64,000 bases of DNA from an uncultured Acidobacteriota bacterium (GTDB lineage: Bacteria; Acidobacteriota; Vicinamibacteria; Fen-336): positions 18,333 to 82,332 of the forward strand of contig CADEEV010000021.1 in assembly GCA_902826455.1 (NCBI GenBank), written 5' to 3'. A program made the position numbers and the translations under genes. Of this stretch, positions 7,773-16,676 are shown one piece after another (the first letter of the stretch is position 1; each line of letters begins with the position of its first letter). The notes beneath the pieces were generated by a model. The model saw nothing but the letters and a program-made list of their open reading frames with translations, did not search any database and was not told the origin of the DNA.

Positions 7773-8504
7773 ATGAACCACGAATATCACCGCTGGTACT
7801 CTCCTCGCCTGGGCCGCGACATGGGCCTCCACCTGTACGGTCACTACGGTGCGCCGATCCTGGTGTTCCCCACGAGCGGCGGCGACGAGAACGAATACGC
7901 CGGCCAGGGCATGATCGCGGCGCTCGCCCATCACATCGACGCCGGGCGCGTGAAGTTCTTCTGCGTGAACTCGATGAACAACGAGAGCTGGTACGACAAG
8001 CAGGCCCACCCGCGCCACCGCAGCTACGTCCAGGCCATGTACGACGCGTACATCGCCTTCGAGGTGGCCCCGTTCATCCGCCACCAGTGCCGGAGCGCCG
8101 ACATCGGCATCACCACGAGCGGCGCGTCCTTCGGCGGCTATCACGCGGCGAACACGCTGTTCAAGCACCCCGAGACGTTCAAGCGCTGCCTGGCGCTCTC
8201 CGGGGTCTACGACATCCGCCGCTTCATGGACGGCGACTACGACGACAACTTCTACTTCAACAATCCCGTCGACTACGTGGCGAACCTGCCCGACGGATAC
8301 CAGCTCGACCGGCTGCGCGGCTGCGACATCCGCCTCGCGACGGGCACGGGCCCCTACGAGGACTCGGGCCCGACCTACCAGTTCTCCGACGTCCTCGCGC
8401 GCCGTGGCATCCACCACACCGTGGACAACTGGGGGCCCGACGGCGGCCACGACTGGCCGTACTGGAAGAGGCAGATGAACGAGTACGTCGCGCGGCTCTA
8501 CTAG
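7773..8504 (+). CDS. alpha/beta-hydrolase esterase (COG4947-like)
   Basis: A 243-aa cytoplasmic esterase-like protein without signal peptide. The nucleophile elbow is GASFGG with Ser119, and the candidate catalytic His226 lies in GGHDWPYW near the C-terminus; the acid is probably one of the aspartates between residues 180 and 205. The opening (YSPRLGRDMGLHLYG, then LVFPTSGGDENEY) and the SMNNESWYDK segment are typical of the small predicted-esterase group COG4947. A good GGAGG lies six nt before the ATG. Substrate unknown. The next gene begins 108 nt downstream behind its own TAGAAT box. Confidence 0.85.
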   Translation: MNHEYHRWYSPRLGRDMGLHLYGHYGAPILVFPTSGGDENEYAGQGMIAALAHHIDAGRVKFFCVNSMNNESWYDKQAHPRHRSYVQAMYDAYIAFEVAPFIRHQCRSADIGITTSGASFGGYHAANTLFKHPETFKRCLALSGVYDIRRFMDGDYDDNFYFNNPVDYVANLPDGYQLDRLRGCDIRLATGTGPYEDSGPTYQFSDVLARRGIHHTVDNWGPDGGHDWPYWKRQMNEYVARLY

Positions 8505-8612
8505 CCGCCTGGAACTCCGCGAGGGGCGGGATCGTACAGACCCCTGAACCCCGAAGAACCCGGTGAAGTAGAATCGCCCGTTCCAGGCCGAAACGGGAGG
8601 GCCCGAAAAGCC

Positions 8613-9821
8613 GTGTCCGAGCTGAAGAACGACCTGAGTTCGCTGAAGATCGATCGCGACCGGCCCGCCGCGAGCCCCTGGCGCTGGCCGCTGCTGCTGC
8701 TCGTGCCGGCGATCCTGGTGATCGGCGGCCTCTACGGGCTGCGGGTCCGCCAGGCCCTCGCGTCCCCCGAGGTCGAGACCGTGCGCGTCACGGTGTCGTC
8801 GAACGCGAGCGATGCGCCGGCCGGCACCCCGATGCTCTCGGCGTCGGGCTACCTCGTGGCCCGGCGCAAGGCGGTCGTCTCCGCCAAGATCCAGGGGCGC
8901 CTCGCGATCCTGAAGGTCGAGGAGGGCAGCCGGGTCCGCGAGGGCGACGTGATCGCGCGCCTCGAGGACGCCGACTACCTGGCCTCGGTCGAGCGCGCGA
9001 AGGCCGAGGTGCAGCGCGCCGAGGCCGACCTCGCGGAGACGCAGCGCCAGCTGCGCCTGGCCGACCGCCTGAACGCCGAGAAGGTGCTCGCCGACGACCA
9101 GAAGGACGCGGCCAGCAGCCGCGTGCGGGTCGCCGACGCGGCCCTCGCCCAGTCCCGCGCCAACCTCGGCTTCGTCGAGGCGCAGCTCCAGAACACGGTG
9201 ATCCGCGCGCCGTTCACCGGCGTCGTGGTGAAGAAGATGGCGGAGGTGGGGGAGAGCGTCGCGCCGATCCCGCCGGGCGTGAACATCTCGACCGCGTCGG
9301 GCGCGATCGTGGCCCTCGCGGACCTCGACACCCTCGAGGTCGAGGCGGACATCGCCGAGTCCAACGTCGCGAAGCTCTCGGACGCCCAGCCCGCCGAGGT
9401 CGCCGCCGAGGCTTTCCCCGACCGACGCTACAAGGCGGTGCTGCGCCAGGTGATCCCCACCGCCGACCGCACGAAGGCCACGGTGCAGGTGAAGGTCACG
9501 ATCCTCGACAAGGACAAGGACCTGAAGCCGGAGATGAGCGCACGCCTCACGTTCCTCGAGAAGCAGCAGCCGAAGACCGCGACCAGCGCGCCGGCCGCGC
9601 CGACCGTGAGCGTGTCGAAGGACGCGATCGCGACGCGCGACGGGCAGCCCAGCGTCTTCGAGGTGCTCGAGGGCGGCAAGGTCCGGCAGCGCGCCGTGAC
9701 GATCAGCAGCGAGCGCGACGGGCAGGTGGTGGTGAAGCAGGGCCTGGCGGGTGGCGAGATCCTCGTGAAGAGCCCGCCGGCCGGTTTGAAGGACGGCGAC
9801 GCCGTCCGCTTGAAGGGGTAG
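8613..9821 (+). CDS. efflux periplasmic adaptor, HlyD/MacA family
   Basis: A 402-aa membrane-fusion protein linking an inner-membrane ABC exporter to the periplasm or an outer-membrane channel. It has one N-terminal transmembrane helix (about residues 24-46), a biotinyl-lipoyl half ([29 protein letters not shown], shown here only as a region), an alpha-helical hairpin (about residues 125-190), the second lipoyl half ending TVIRAPFTG, and beta-barrel and membrane-proximal domains. GTG 8613 is the start; GGGAGGG lies upstream and a TAGAAT box at 8569-8574. The following three genes encode the matching ATPase and two permeases with 2-12 nt gaps, so this is one operon. No outer-membrane factor gene is nearby. 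Confidence 0.9.
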   Translation: MSELKNDLSSLKIDRDRPAASPWRWPLLLLVPAILVIGGLYGLRVRQALASPEVETVRVTVSSNASDAPAGTPMLSASGYLVARRKAVVSAKIQGRLAILKVEEGSRVREGDVIARLEDADYLASVERAKAEVQRAEADLAETQRQLRLADRLNAEKVLADDQKDAASSRVRVADAALAQSRANLGFVEAQLQNTVIRAPFTGVVVKKMAEVGESVAPIPPGVNISTASGAIVALADLDTLEVEADIAESNVAKLSDAQPAEVAAEAFPDRRYKAVLRQVIPTADRTKATVQVKVTILDKDKDLKPEMSARLTFLEKQQPKTATSAPAAPTVSVSKDAIATRDGQPSVFEVLEGGKVRQRAVTISSERDGQVVVKQGLAGGEILVKSPPAGLKDGDAVRLKG

Positions 9822-9826
9822 AGCCC

Positions 9827-10498
9827 ATGTCGATGGTCGACGTGCAGGCCGTGCGCAAGGTGTACCGGCGCGACGCGCAGGAGATCACGGTCCTCGACGG
9901 GATCGACCTGCAGGTGCCGGAAGGCGAGTTCGTCGCGCTCATGGGCCCGTCGGGCTCGGGCAAGACCACGCTGCTCAACCTCATCGCCGGGATCGACCGG
10001 CCCTCGTCGGGCAAGGTGATCGTGGCCGGCACCGACGTGGCCCAGCTCTCGGAGAGCGCCCTCGCGGTCTGGCGCAGCCGGAACGTCGGCTTCATCTTCC
10101 AGTTCTACAACCTGATCCCGGTGCTCTCGGCCACGGAGAACGTCGAGCTGCCGCTGCTGCTCACGAGCCTCGGCAAGGCCGAGCGGCGCGAGCGGGCCCT
10201 GACCGCGCTCAAGGTCGTCGGCCTCGCGGACCGCGCCGGGCACTACCCGCGGCAGCTCTCGGGCGGTCAGGAGCAGCGCGTCGCGATCGCCCGGGCGATC
10301 GTGGCCGACCCCAAGGTGCTCGTGGCCGACGAGCCCACGGGAGACCTCGACTCGAAGAGCGCCGAGGAGATCCTGGCGCTCCTCGAGACCTTGAACCGCG
10401 AGTTCAAGAAGACGATCGTGATGGTGACCCACGACCCGCGCGCGGCCGAACGGGCCCACACGCAGAAGCACCTCGAGAAGGGTGTCCTGAAGGCGTAG
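9827..10498 (+). CDS. ABC transporter ATP-binding protein, MacB/LolD type
   Basis: A 223-aa ABC ATPase that powers the adjacent permeases. All motifs are intact: Walker [11 protein letters not shown]-loop [17 protein letters not shown], signature [14 protein letters not shown], Walker [13 protein letters not shown] and the switch His in MVTHDPRAA. The Q-loop and the signature block are those of the MacB/LolD/FtsE group, which drive mechanotransmission rather than substrate passage. It starts five nt after the adaptor stop and ends 12 nt before the first permease. Confidence 0.94.
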   Translation: MSMVDVQAVRKVYRRDAQEITVLDGIDLQVPEGEFVALMGPSGSGKTTLLNLIAGIDRPSSGKVIVAGTDVAQLSESALAVWRSRNVGFIFQFYNLIPVLSATENVELPLLLTSLGKAERRERALTALKVVGLADRAGHYPRQLSGGQEQRVAIARAIVADPKVLVADEPTGDLDSKSAEEILALLETLNREFKKTIVMVTHDPRAAERAHTQKHLEKGVLKA

Positions 10499-10510
10499 GA
10501 CGGAGGGGCC

Positions 10511-11734
10511 ATGAAGTTCCTGCCTTTCGTACTGAAGCACCTGAAGCGCAACTGGGTCCGCACCACCAGCACGGTGGTGGCCATGGCCGTGTGCATCTTC
10601 CTGTTCTGCACGCTGCAGACGGTCCTGCGGGAGATCAACGCCCAGCTCGAGAGCGCCAACGCGGCGCGCCTCGTCACGCGCCACGCGGTGAGCCTGGTCT
10701 TCAGCCTGCCGCTCTCCTACGGCGCCCGCATCCAGGCGGTGCCCGGCGTCAAGAGCGTCGCGAACACCACCTGGTTCGGCGGCTCGCTGCCGGCGAAGAA
10801 GGAAGGCAAGGCGGAGGGCGACGCGAGCACCACGGACTGGAGCAGCTTCTTCCCGAACATGGCCGTGGACGCGGAGCCCTACTTCGCGATGTACCCGGAG
10901 TTCCAGATGCCGCCCGAGCAGTACCGCGACTTCCTGGGCGACCTGCAGGGCGCCGCGATCGGCAAGAAGCTCGCCGACAAGTTCGGCTGGAAGGTCGGGG
11001 ACCGCTTCTTCCTCGAGAGCTTCATCCCGCCCTACCGCAAGTCGACGGGGCCCTTCGAGTTCGTGGTGCGCGCGATCTTCGACACGGACACGGGGAAGTA
11101 CCCCGGCACCGACACGAACATCATGTTCTTCCACTTCCGCTACCTCTACGAGTCCACGGGCCGGCGCCTGAACGCGGGCACCTACACGGTCGCGATCGAC
11201 GACCCGAACAAGGCGGGCTCCATCAGCAAGGCGATCGACGGGCTCTTCGAGAACAGCGACGCCCAGACCCACAGCGAGACCGAGCAGGCGTTCCGGGCCG
11301 GCTTCATCGCCATGGCCGGGAACCTGGCGCTGCTGCTCAACAGCATCGGCCTCGCGGTCAGCTTCACGATCCTCCTCGTCACCGCCAACACCATGAGCAT
11401 GGCGGTGCGCGAGCGGCGCACCGAGATCGCGGTCCTCAAGACCCTGGGCTTCCCGAGCGCCCTCGTGATGGGCTTGATCCTGGCCGAGGCCCTGCTGCTC
11501 GGCTTCCTCGGCGGAGGCGTCGGCGTGTTCGGCAGCCAGGCGCTGATGTGGGTGATCATGCACTCGCCGGCCAAGGACATGCTGGCGGGCGTCGGCCTCT
11601 CGACCCTCGCGATCAAGCCGGCGGTGGGCCTGCTGGGCATGGGCGTCGCCCTCGTCCTCGGGTTCGCCGCGGGCTTCGTGCCGGCCCTGAACGCCTACCG
11701 CTCGAAGATCACCGACATGCTGAGGACCGTCTAG
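10511..11734 (+). CDS. ABC transporter permease, FtsX/MacB type (1)
   Basis: A 407-aa permease with the MacB topology: one N-terminal transmembrane helix (about residues 17-37), a periplasmic MacB_PCD-like domain of about 230 residues, and three C-terminal helices forming the FtsX domain (LALLLNSIGLAVSFTILL, then MGLILAEALLLGFLG and LLGMGVALVLGFAAG). The cytoplasmic loop VRERRTEIAVLKTLGF is a family hallmark that contacts the ATPase. GGAGG precedes the ATG. With the next gene it forms a heteromeric transmembrane pair. Substrate unknown. Confidence 0.9.
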   Translation: MKFLPFVLKHLKRNWVRTTSTVVAMAVCIFLFCTLQTVLREINAQLESANAARLVTRHAVSLVFSLPLSYGARIQAVPGVKSVANTTWFGGSLPAKKEGKAEGDASTTDWSSFFPNMAVDAEPYFAMYPEFQMPPEQYRDFLGDLQGAAIGKKLADKFGWKVGDRFFLESFIPPYRKSTGPFEFVVRAIFDTDTGKYPGTDTNIMFFHFRYLYESTGRRLNAGTYTVAIDDPNKAGSISKAIDGLFENSDAQTHSETEQAFRAGFIAMAGNLALLLNSIGLAVSFTILLVTANTMSMAVRERRTEIAVLKTLGFPSALVMGLILAEALLLGFLGGGVGVFGSQALMWVIMHSPAKDMLAGVGLSTLAIKPAVGLLGMGVALVLGFAAGFVPALNAYRSKITDMLRTV

Positions 11735-11736
11735 CC

Positions 11737-12906
11737 ATGGCCCTTCCGATCTCGTACAACGTGCGGAACGTCCGGGTGCGCTGGCAGGTGACGCTGCTGT
11801 CCATCGTCGGCATCGCCCTCGTCGTGACGGTGTTCACCGTGCTGATGTCGATGTCCGAGGGCTTCGCCCTGGCGCTGCGCGCCACGGGCCGCACCGACAA
11901 CGCGATCATCATCCAGCCCGGCTCGGCCTCGGAGCTCACGTCGGGCGTGAGCCTGGAGGACGGCAACCAGATCGTGGTCGACTCCCGCGTGGCCCGCGGC
12001 AGCGACGGCCAGCCCCTGGCGTCGTGGGAGTGGGTGATCGTGATCAGCCTCCCAAAGAAGACCGACGGCCAGCCCACGAACGTGAGCCTGCGCGCCGTGC
12101 AGCCGAAGACCTTCGACGTGCGCGGCGGCATCAAGATCGTCGAGGGCCGGCGTTTCACCCAGGGCCTCGACGAGGTGATCGTCGGCAAGAAGCTGATCGA
12201 CCGCATCCAGGGGCTGCGCCTGGGCGGCAACGTGAAGTACCAGCGCAAGGAGTTCAAGATCGTCGGCATCTTCGAGTCCCAGGGCGGCGCCTTCGAGAGC
12301 GAGATCTGGGGCGACCGCGACACCTTCGCGGCGATCTTCCAGCGCGGCGGCGGCGCCTCGGCCGTCGTGGTGCGCATGAAGGACGCGGCCGACATCCCGG
12401 CCCTCGACCGCTGGATCAAGTCGAACCCGCAGATGAAGCTGCAGGCCGTGGAGGAGCGCAAGTACTACGCCGACCAGGCCGGGCCCCTCGCCTCGATCCT
12501 CCAGACGCTCGCCACCGGCGTCGCCTTCGTCATGGGCATCGGCGCGGTCTTCGGCGCGATGAACACGATGTACGCGGTGGTGGCGGCCCGCACCCGCGAG
12601 ATCGGCACGCTGCGCGCCCTCGGCTTCGGCCGCCGCGCGATCCTCACGTCCTTCGTGCTGGAGTCGGTGTTCCTCGCGGCCATCGGCGGCGCCATCGGCT
12701 GCCTGCTCGCCTTCCCGATGAACGGCTTCTCGACGGGCACCGGCCAGACCCAGAGCTTCAGCGAGATCGCCTTCGCGTTCGCGATCACGCCGCGCATCGT
12801 GGGCTGGGGCATGACCTTCGCGATCCTGATGGGCCTCATCGGCGGCCTGCTGCCCGCCGTGCGCGCGGCGCGCCTGCCGATCACGCGCGCCCTGCGCGAG
12901 GCCTAG
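11737..12906 (+). CDS. ABC transporter permease, FtsX/MacB type (2)
   Basis: A 389-aa permease, second half of the export complex, starting two nt after the first permease stop. Topology is again one N-terminal helix (VTLLSIVGIALVVTVFTVL), a periplasmic domain, and three C-terminal helices with the coupling loop AARTREIGTLRALGFGRR. It differs enough from the first permease to suggest a heterodimer with distinct periplasmic domains. It is convergent with a minus-strand esterase gene; both stop codons lie in CTAG at 12903-12906. Confidence 0.9.
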   Translation: MALPISYNVRNVRVRWQVTLLSIVGIALVVTVFTVLMSMSEGFALALRATGRTDNAIIIQPGSASELTSGVSLEDGNQIVVDSRVARGSDGQPLASWEWVIVISLPKKTDGQPTNVSLRAVQPKTFDVRGGIKIVEGRRFTQGLDEVIVGKKLIDRIQGLRLGGNVKYQRKEFKIVGIFESQGGAFESEIWGDRDTFAAIFQRGGGASAVVVRMKDAADIPALDRWIKSNPQMKLQAVEERKYYADQAGPLASILQTLATGVAFVMGIGAVFGAMNTMYAVVAARTREIGTLRALGFGRRAILTSFVLESVFLAAIGGAIGCLLAFPMNGFSTGTGQTQSFSEIAFAFAITPRIVGWGMTFAILMGLIGGLLPAVRAARLPITRALREA

Positions 12907-13757
12907 CGGGTCTTCGGCGCCAGGGTCGTCCCGAGGAAGCGCAGGCTCTTCTCGAGCATCGTCAGCACGTACTCGTAGCCGTGGTCGCCGGGTCCGAGCT
13001 CGAACTCGTGGCGCACGCCGCGGGCCTCGAGGCGCTTGTGCAGGTCCGCGTTGCCCAGGAACAGCCCGAAGCGGTCCTGGGCGCCGCAGTCGAAGCGCAA
13101 CGCGGGCAGGCTCGCGGCGCTCGCCTTCGCCTGGAGCGCGAGCGGATCGTTCGCCGCCCAGAGCGCCGGGTCGATGGGATTGCCGAACACCGCGTTGAAG
13201 GCGTTCATCTGGTAGTTGCCCGCGCCGCCCTCGCGCGTCGGGATCGCTTCCAGCACCATCGCGCTGTGGGTCGCGACGGCCGCATAGACCTCGGGGTGCG
13301 TGAAGGCGATGCGCAACGCGGCGTACCCGCCCATGGAAACGCCCCACAGGCCGCGGCCCGCGCGCCCCGGGACCACCCGGTAGTTGGCCTCGATCCACGC
13401 CGGTGCGTCCTTCGTGACGAGGTCCTCGTAACGGCCGCCGGCCGCGTTCACGTAGAAGCTGTTCCCGCCGTCGACCGCCACCACGATGAACTCCGGCACG
13501 CGACCCGACCTCCACAGCTCGTCGATCGCGGCCGAGAGCCCGCGGCGCTCGAGGAACCCCGGGCCCTCGAAGAGGCCATGGAGCGCCACCACGACCGGAT
13601 AGCGGCGGTCGGGGGACGACGCGTACGACGGCGGCAGCTGCACGGCCACGTTCGCGTCGCGGCCGAGGCTGGCCGAGCGGAACGTGGTCATCTGCACGGT
13701 GGCGGAGGCGGGCAGCGCGGACACGAGCGCCGCCACGGCGAGAGCGAGTGTTCTCAA
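12903..13757 (-). CDS. secreted esterase (esterase D / Fes-like)
   Basis: A 284-aa alpha/beta hydrolase with a signal peptide (residues about 1-19). The nucleophile is Ser141 in GVSMGG, the oxyanion region follows VVVALHGLFEG, and a late His occurs in GPGDHGYEYV, giving the Ser-His pair expected for the esterase D / mycolyltransferase-like group. The start is TTG at 13757, which overlaps the stop TGA of the upstream glycosylase gene as TTGA, implying translational coupling; no ATG or GTG is placed better. Substrate unknown. Confidence 0.86.
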   Translation of the reverse strand: MRTLALAVAALVSALPASATVQMTTFRSASLGRDANVAVQLPPSYASSPDRRYPVVVALHGLFEGPGFLERRGLSAAIDELWRSGRVPEFIVVAVDGGNSFYVNAAGGRYEDLVTKDAPAWIEANYRVVPGRAGRGLWGVSMGGYAALRIAFTHPEVYAAVATHSAMVLEAIPTREGGAGNYQMNAFNAVFGNPIDPALWAANDPLALQAKASAASLPALRFDCGAQDRFGLFLGNADLHKRLEARGVRHEFELGPGDHGYEYVLTMLEKSLRFLGTTLAPKTR

Positions 13758-14482
13758 GGCTTCTTCGATCCTTTCGGCCCCCCGGCCCGGTCGAGATGGC
13801 GCCGCACGCTCGCGAGCACGGCGTCGAACTTCGCCGGCGTGAGCTTGCCGGTGAAGGTGTTCTGCTGGGAGACATGGTAGCTCGCGAACAGCCGAAGGCC
13901 ATCGCCGAGGTCGTGCTCGACGCCGTGGCCGAAGGCGTAGCCCTGGCGGCGGGGGAGCCGCCCCGTCGCCTTGAGCGTCGCCAGGAAGCCGTCCTGGGCG
14001 ATCTTGCCGAGGGCCAGCACGGCCCGCACCTTCGTGAGCAGCGCGAGCTCCCGCAGCAGGTACTCGCGGCAGTTGTCGATCTCGGCCGGCGTCGGCTTGT
14101 TCGCGGGCGGCGCGCAGCGCGCCATGGGTGCGATGTACGCGTCGCTCAGCCGCAGCCCGTCGTCACGGGACACGGACGTCGGCTGGCTCGCGAACCCGGT
14201 CCGGTGCAGCGCCGCGAACAGGAAGTCGCCCGAGCGATCGCCCGTGAAGACGCGGCCCGTGCGGTTCCCACCGTGGGCCGCCGGAGCGAGCCCGACGATC
14301 AGGAGCCGCGCCTTCGGATCGCCGAAGCCGGGCACGGGCTTGCCCCAGTACACCTCGTCGCGGAAGCGCTTGACGCGCACGACCGCGACCTCGCGGCACC
14401 AGCGGATGAGGCGCGGGCAGCGCTCGCACCCGATGACGTCCCGCGCGACGCGCGGAAGAGAGTCGGCGGTCGCGCTCGTCAA
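13754..14482 (-). CDS. uracil-DNA glycosylase, family 5 (UDGb)
   Basis: A DNA repair glycosylase of about 242 aa that removes uracil and related deaminated bases. The family 5 signature is distinct: motif A GLAPAAHGGNRTGRVFTGD, with Ala where families 1 and 4 have the catalytic Asp/Asn/Glu, and motif B HVSQQNTFTGKLT. Cysteines in CERCPRL, RCAPPANKPTP and NCREYLL fit the [4Fe-4S] cluster ligands. TTG 14482 gives the short N-terminus usual for the family; TTG 14563 would add 27 residues and overlap the upstream gene by 50 nt. Neither has a clear ribosome-binding site. The esterase gene is coupled to its stop. Confidence 0.93.
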   Translation of the reverse strand: MTSATADSLPRVARDVIGCERCPRLIRWCREVAVVRVKRFRDEVYWGKPVPGFGDPKARLLIVGLAPAAHGGNRTGRVFTGDRSGDFLFAALHRTGFASQPTSVSRDDGLRLSDAYIAPMARCAPPANKPTPAEIDNCREYLLRELALLTKVRAVLALGKIAQDGFLATLKATGRLPRRQGYAFGHGVEHDLGDGLRLFASYHVSQQNTFTGKLTPAKFDAVLASVRRHLDRAGGPKGSKKP

Positions 14483-14513
14483 GAGGCTGCGCGTCGCACG
14501 GCCCTGTCGGCCA

Positions 14514-14783
14514 TCAGCGGGCGCGTGAAGCGGCGTGTTCGAAGCTGACCAGCCGACGGACAAGGGCGTTGTATCGAGAGTGGGCCGCGTTTCCCTCGGT
14601 CTGCGCCAGAGCCTCGTAGAGCCGGTTTTCGGGGTCGTCGAACGACCATGGGATGTCGAAGCCTAACTCGCGCAGGCGCGGAGCGCCGATCGAAACCAGC
14701 AAGGCCGCCACCGTGTCGAGTCGGGACGCTAGGTCTGCTATGCCCTGCTCAACGACTTCGACACCCGGAAGGTCGGCGCGCAC
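14514..14783 (-). CDS. small protein of unknown function (89 aa)
   Basis: A soluble 89-residue protein with no recognised domain. It is mostly helical and contains a motif-like stretch GFDIPWSFDDPENRLYEAL followed by a basic C-terminus. Its amino-acid composition is that of a real protein rather than a GC-rich shadow. The GTG start lies six nt after a TATACT box (14795-14790, minus), as in the first signal peptidase gene, so a leaderless transcript is likely. It sits 31 nt upstream of the uracil-DNA glycosylase gene and may be cotranscribed with it. Confidence 0.6.
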   Translation of the reverse strand: MRADLPGVEVVEQGIADLASRLDTVAALLVSIGAPRLRELGFDIPWSFDDPENRLYEALAQTEGNAAHSRYNALVRRLVSFEHAASRAR

Positions 14784-14789
14784 GGCTTC

Positions 14790-14795
14790 AGTATA
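14790..14795 (-). promoter_or_regulatory. -10 box TATACT, leaderless promoter candidate
   Basis: Read on the minus strand, TATACT is followed by six nt and the GTG at 14783. This copies the spacing at 2485-2499. No Shine-Dalgarno and no clear -35 are visible. Confidence 0.45.
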
Positions 14796-14846
14796 GATCC
14801 CGCGCTAGCACCGGCGTCGTCAGGACGACCGGGTAGGGGGAGCAGC

Positions 14847-15119
14847 GTGGAGATGCATCCCTGTTCGGTGTGCGGCGTCGTCTTCCAGTCGGCCAAGCCG
14901 GCCTTGTGGTCGCAGCTCCTGAACATCCGCCGCCAGATCGAGGACTTGACCGACGACTCGTGCCCGTCGTGTGGCACTCGACAGGTGATCGTCGAAAGGC
15001 GTTTCGTGTTCGGGCTACTAAAACCCGCCGATTTTCGCGTCGCCCTGCTGGCCTTCGCAGGTCTCTTGGCCGTCGCTGCCCTGATCTTCGCGGTCCTGGC
15101 GATCAGGAATCCAGCTTGA
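14847..15119 (+). CDS. zinc-ribbon single-pass membrane protein (90 aa)
   Basis: A small inner-membrane protein. Two CxxC pairs (CSVC near residue 5 and CPSC near residue 39) form a probable zinc ribbon on the cytoplasmic N-terminal part, and one transmembrane helix (LLAFAGLLAVAALIFAVLAI) ends the protein. GTG 14847 or ATG 14853 could be the start; an AGGGGGAG ribosome-binding site lies at 14835-14842 and suits the ATG slightly better by spacing. No function is known to me. It converges on the DUF1579-like gene with a seven-nt gap. Confidence 0.72.
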   Translation: MEMHPCSVCGVVFQSAKPALWSQLLNIRRQIEDLTDDSCPSCGTRQVIVERRFVFGLLKPADFRVALLAFAGLLAVAALIFAVLAIRNPA

Positions 15120-15126
15120 GCGTCGC

Positions 15127-15651
15127 CTAGTCTTTCACCCGCGTGTCGGTCGCGATCCAGTTCACCTCCCACGTCGCGCCGGCGTCTTCGGAGAACGCCT
15201 GCTCGAAGCGGATCTGGTCGGGCGACAGCGGCGTGATCACGAAGCGCACGAGGATGGCGCGCGGCCCCAGCGTGTCCTGGTTGAAGAAGACGCCGCGGCC
15301 GTCCTGGAACGCGCCGATCGTGGGCGGGCTGAGCGTGCCGCCCCGGCTGTTGGAGAAGTTCAGGCTCCACTGCTGCGAGTCCGGGTTGTAGAGACGGAGG
15401 CTGAGGCCCTCGATGTAGCCGGCCGGGCCGTCGACCTCGAGCTCCACCAGGTTGGCGCGGCCGTCCCAGACCTTGCGCACGACGGACGTGCCCTCGTACT
15501 CCAGCCAGGTGTTGGAGCCGCTCAGCGGTTTCTGCAGGCGACGGAGTTGCGTCTTCCACGTGCCGACGTGGGAGTCGAAGTCGTGCTGTCCGTCGCGGGC
15601 GGCGGCGGGCACGAGCGCGAGGAGCAGGCCGAGCAGGAGTGATGAGGTCAT
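15127..15651 (-). CDS. secreted DUF1579-like protein
   Basis: A 174-aa exported protein with a signal peptide (MTSSLLLGLLLALVPAAA). The mature part resembles the DUF1579 / lipocalin-like beta-barrel group: HDFDSHVGTWKTQLRRLQ at the start, VELEVDGPAGYIEGLSLRLYNP and a final DAGATWEVNWIATDTRV strand. Its biochemical role is unknown. It is divergent from a HxlR regulator with only 22 nt between start codons, which makes it the likely regulatory target. A TAGTTT box lies six nt before the ATG, so the mRNA may be leaderless. Confidence 0.75.
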   Translation of the reverse strand: MTSSLLLGLLLALVPAAARDGQHDFDSHVGTWKTQLRRLQKPLSGSNTWLEYEGTSVVRKVWDGRANLVELEVDGPAGYIEGLSLRLYNPDSQQWSLNFSNSRGGTLSPPTIGAFQDGRGVFFNQDTLGPRAILVRFVITPLSPDQIRFEQAFSEDAGATWEVNWIATDTRVKD

Positions 15652-15656
15652 GCGCT

Positions 15657-15663
15657 TAAACTA
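15657..15663. promoter_or_regulatory. overlapping divergent -10 elements
   Basis: The sequence TAAACTA contains TAAACT on the plus strand (15657-15662, 11 nt before the HxlR ATG) and TAGTTT on the minus strand (15663-15658, six nt before the DUF1579-like ATG). Polymerases could not occupy both at once, so the two genes would be mutually exclusive at initiation. Confidence 0.4.
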
Positions 15664-15673
15664 GCAAGCGGTC

Positions 15674-16051
15674 ATGTCCGTCCACAAGAACGCACCTCGA
15701 GGTGCGTATCGGCGTCCGGCACGCCGGAACGCCATCAGCGACTGCCCGCTGACCGCGGCCTTCGCGGCCGTGGGCGGGAAGTGGAAGCTGGTGATCCTCT
15801 ACTGGCTGGCCGAGGGCGATCTGCACTTCGCCGGCCTGCGCCAGCGCCTCGCTCCCATCTCGCACAAGGTGCTGACGGAGCAGCTGCGTGAGCTGGAGGC
15901 CGACGAGATCGTGGACCGCGTGCCCACGGGCAAGGCGCCAGCGCCCGTGATGTACCGGCTCACCGCCTACGGCCGCACGCTTGTGCCGCTCGTGGAGAGC
16001 GTGCGGGCCTGGGGCCGCGGCCACATCGAGCGGATGGTTTCCTCCACGTGA
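15674..16051 (+). CDS. HxlR family transcriptional regulator
   Basis: A 125-aa winged-helix DNA-binding protein of the HxlR group. The conserved DCPLTAAFAAVGGKWKLVILYWL opening is present (Cys near residue 24 is sometimes redox-sensing in the family), followed by LRQRLAPISHKVLTEQLRELEADEIVDR and the wing (PVMYRLTAYG). It probably controls itself and the divergent DUF1579-like gene. The next gene starts with GTG overlapping its stop (GTGA). Confidence 0.92.
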   Translation: MSVHKNAPRGAYRRPARRNAISDCPLTAAFAAVGGKWKLVILYWLAEGDLHFAGLRQRLAPISHKVLTEQLRELEADEIVDRVPTGKAPAPVMYRLTAYGRTLVPLVESVRAWGRGHIERMVSST

Positions 16052-16515
16052 TCACCCGCGCGCTGCTCACCGTGGCTCTTGTCGTAGGCGTTGCCGAGCG
16101 GGCATATCCAGATTCGGCGGCCGCCATGCAGGAACTGCAGGTCGGTAGCGTCGGCTCGTTCAGGCGCGTCTTTGAGGTGCTGGAGCGGGCCTCTGGAGAC
16201 GACCTACTCGTTCTGGACGGCTCTTGCGGAGCCTCAGCCGACCCAGTCGTCGTCATGCTCTGGCGGAATCCAGTGAACAGATCCGAGTACACCATCCACT
16301 ACGTGCAAGAGCAGCGTAGTGAGGCGCCACCGTCAAGGACCGTGACGACCGACCGAAAGCACTTGCTCGCCTTCCTTGGCGAACTGCCTGGTTGCCACGA
16401 CTTCACGTTGATCTTCGAGGGAGTCAGCGTACTCGTCCAGAACGATGCAAAGGGTCGGATCCGCGCGGTCTCAAAGAGGCCTCATTCGTCCTCTCGATTC
16501 GTCCCGACGCCATAG
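16048..16515 (+). CDS. exported protein of unknown function
   Basis: A 155-aa protein with an N-terminal hydrophobic signal-like segment (ALLTVALVVGVAERAYP). The rest is unrecognised; two cysteines (GSCGAS and LPGCHDF) could pair in the periplasm. GTG 16048 overlaps the HxlR stop as GTGA, supporting translational coupling. Codon use is less GC-biased than in the neighbours, which may mean recent acquisition or weak selection. Moderately confident that it is real. Confidence 0.6.
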   Translation: MITRALLTVALVVGVAERAYPDSAAAMQELQVGSVGSFRRVFEVLERASGDDLLVLDGSCGASADPVVVMLWRNPVNRSEYTIHYVQEQRSEAPPSRTVTTDRKHLLAFLGELPGCHDFTLIFEGVSVLVQNDAKGRIRAVSKRPHSSSRFVPTP

Positions 16516-16676
16516 GGCACCGTTGACCTTCTCCGTGCCAAGGCGATCGATCGGCCTCGTTGAGGAGACCACGGCGCGCATGTCCTGACGAGTACCGACC
16601 GACCGGCCAGTCGTTCGGCCTTGTTTACCTTCTCAACAGCCCGGCAGTACGATGGGTCCGCCTTCTTGAGGAGAAC

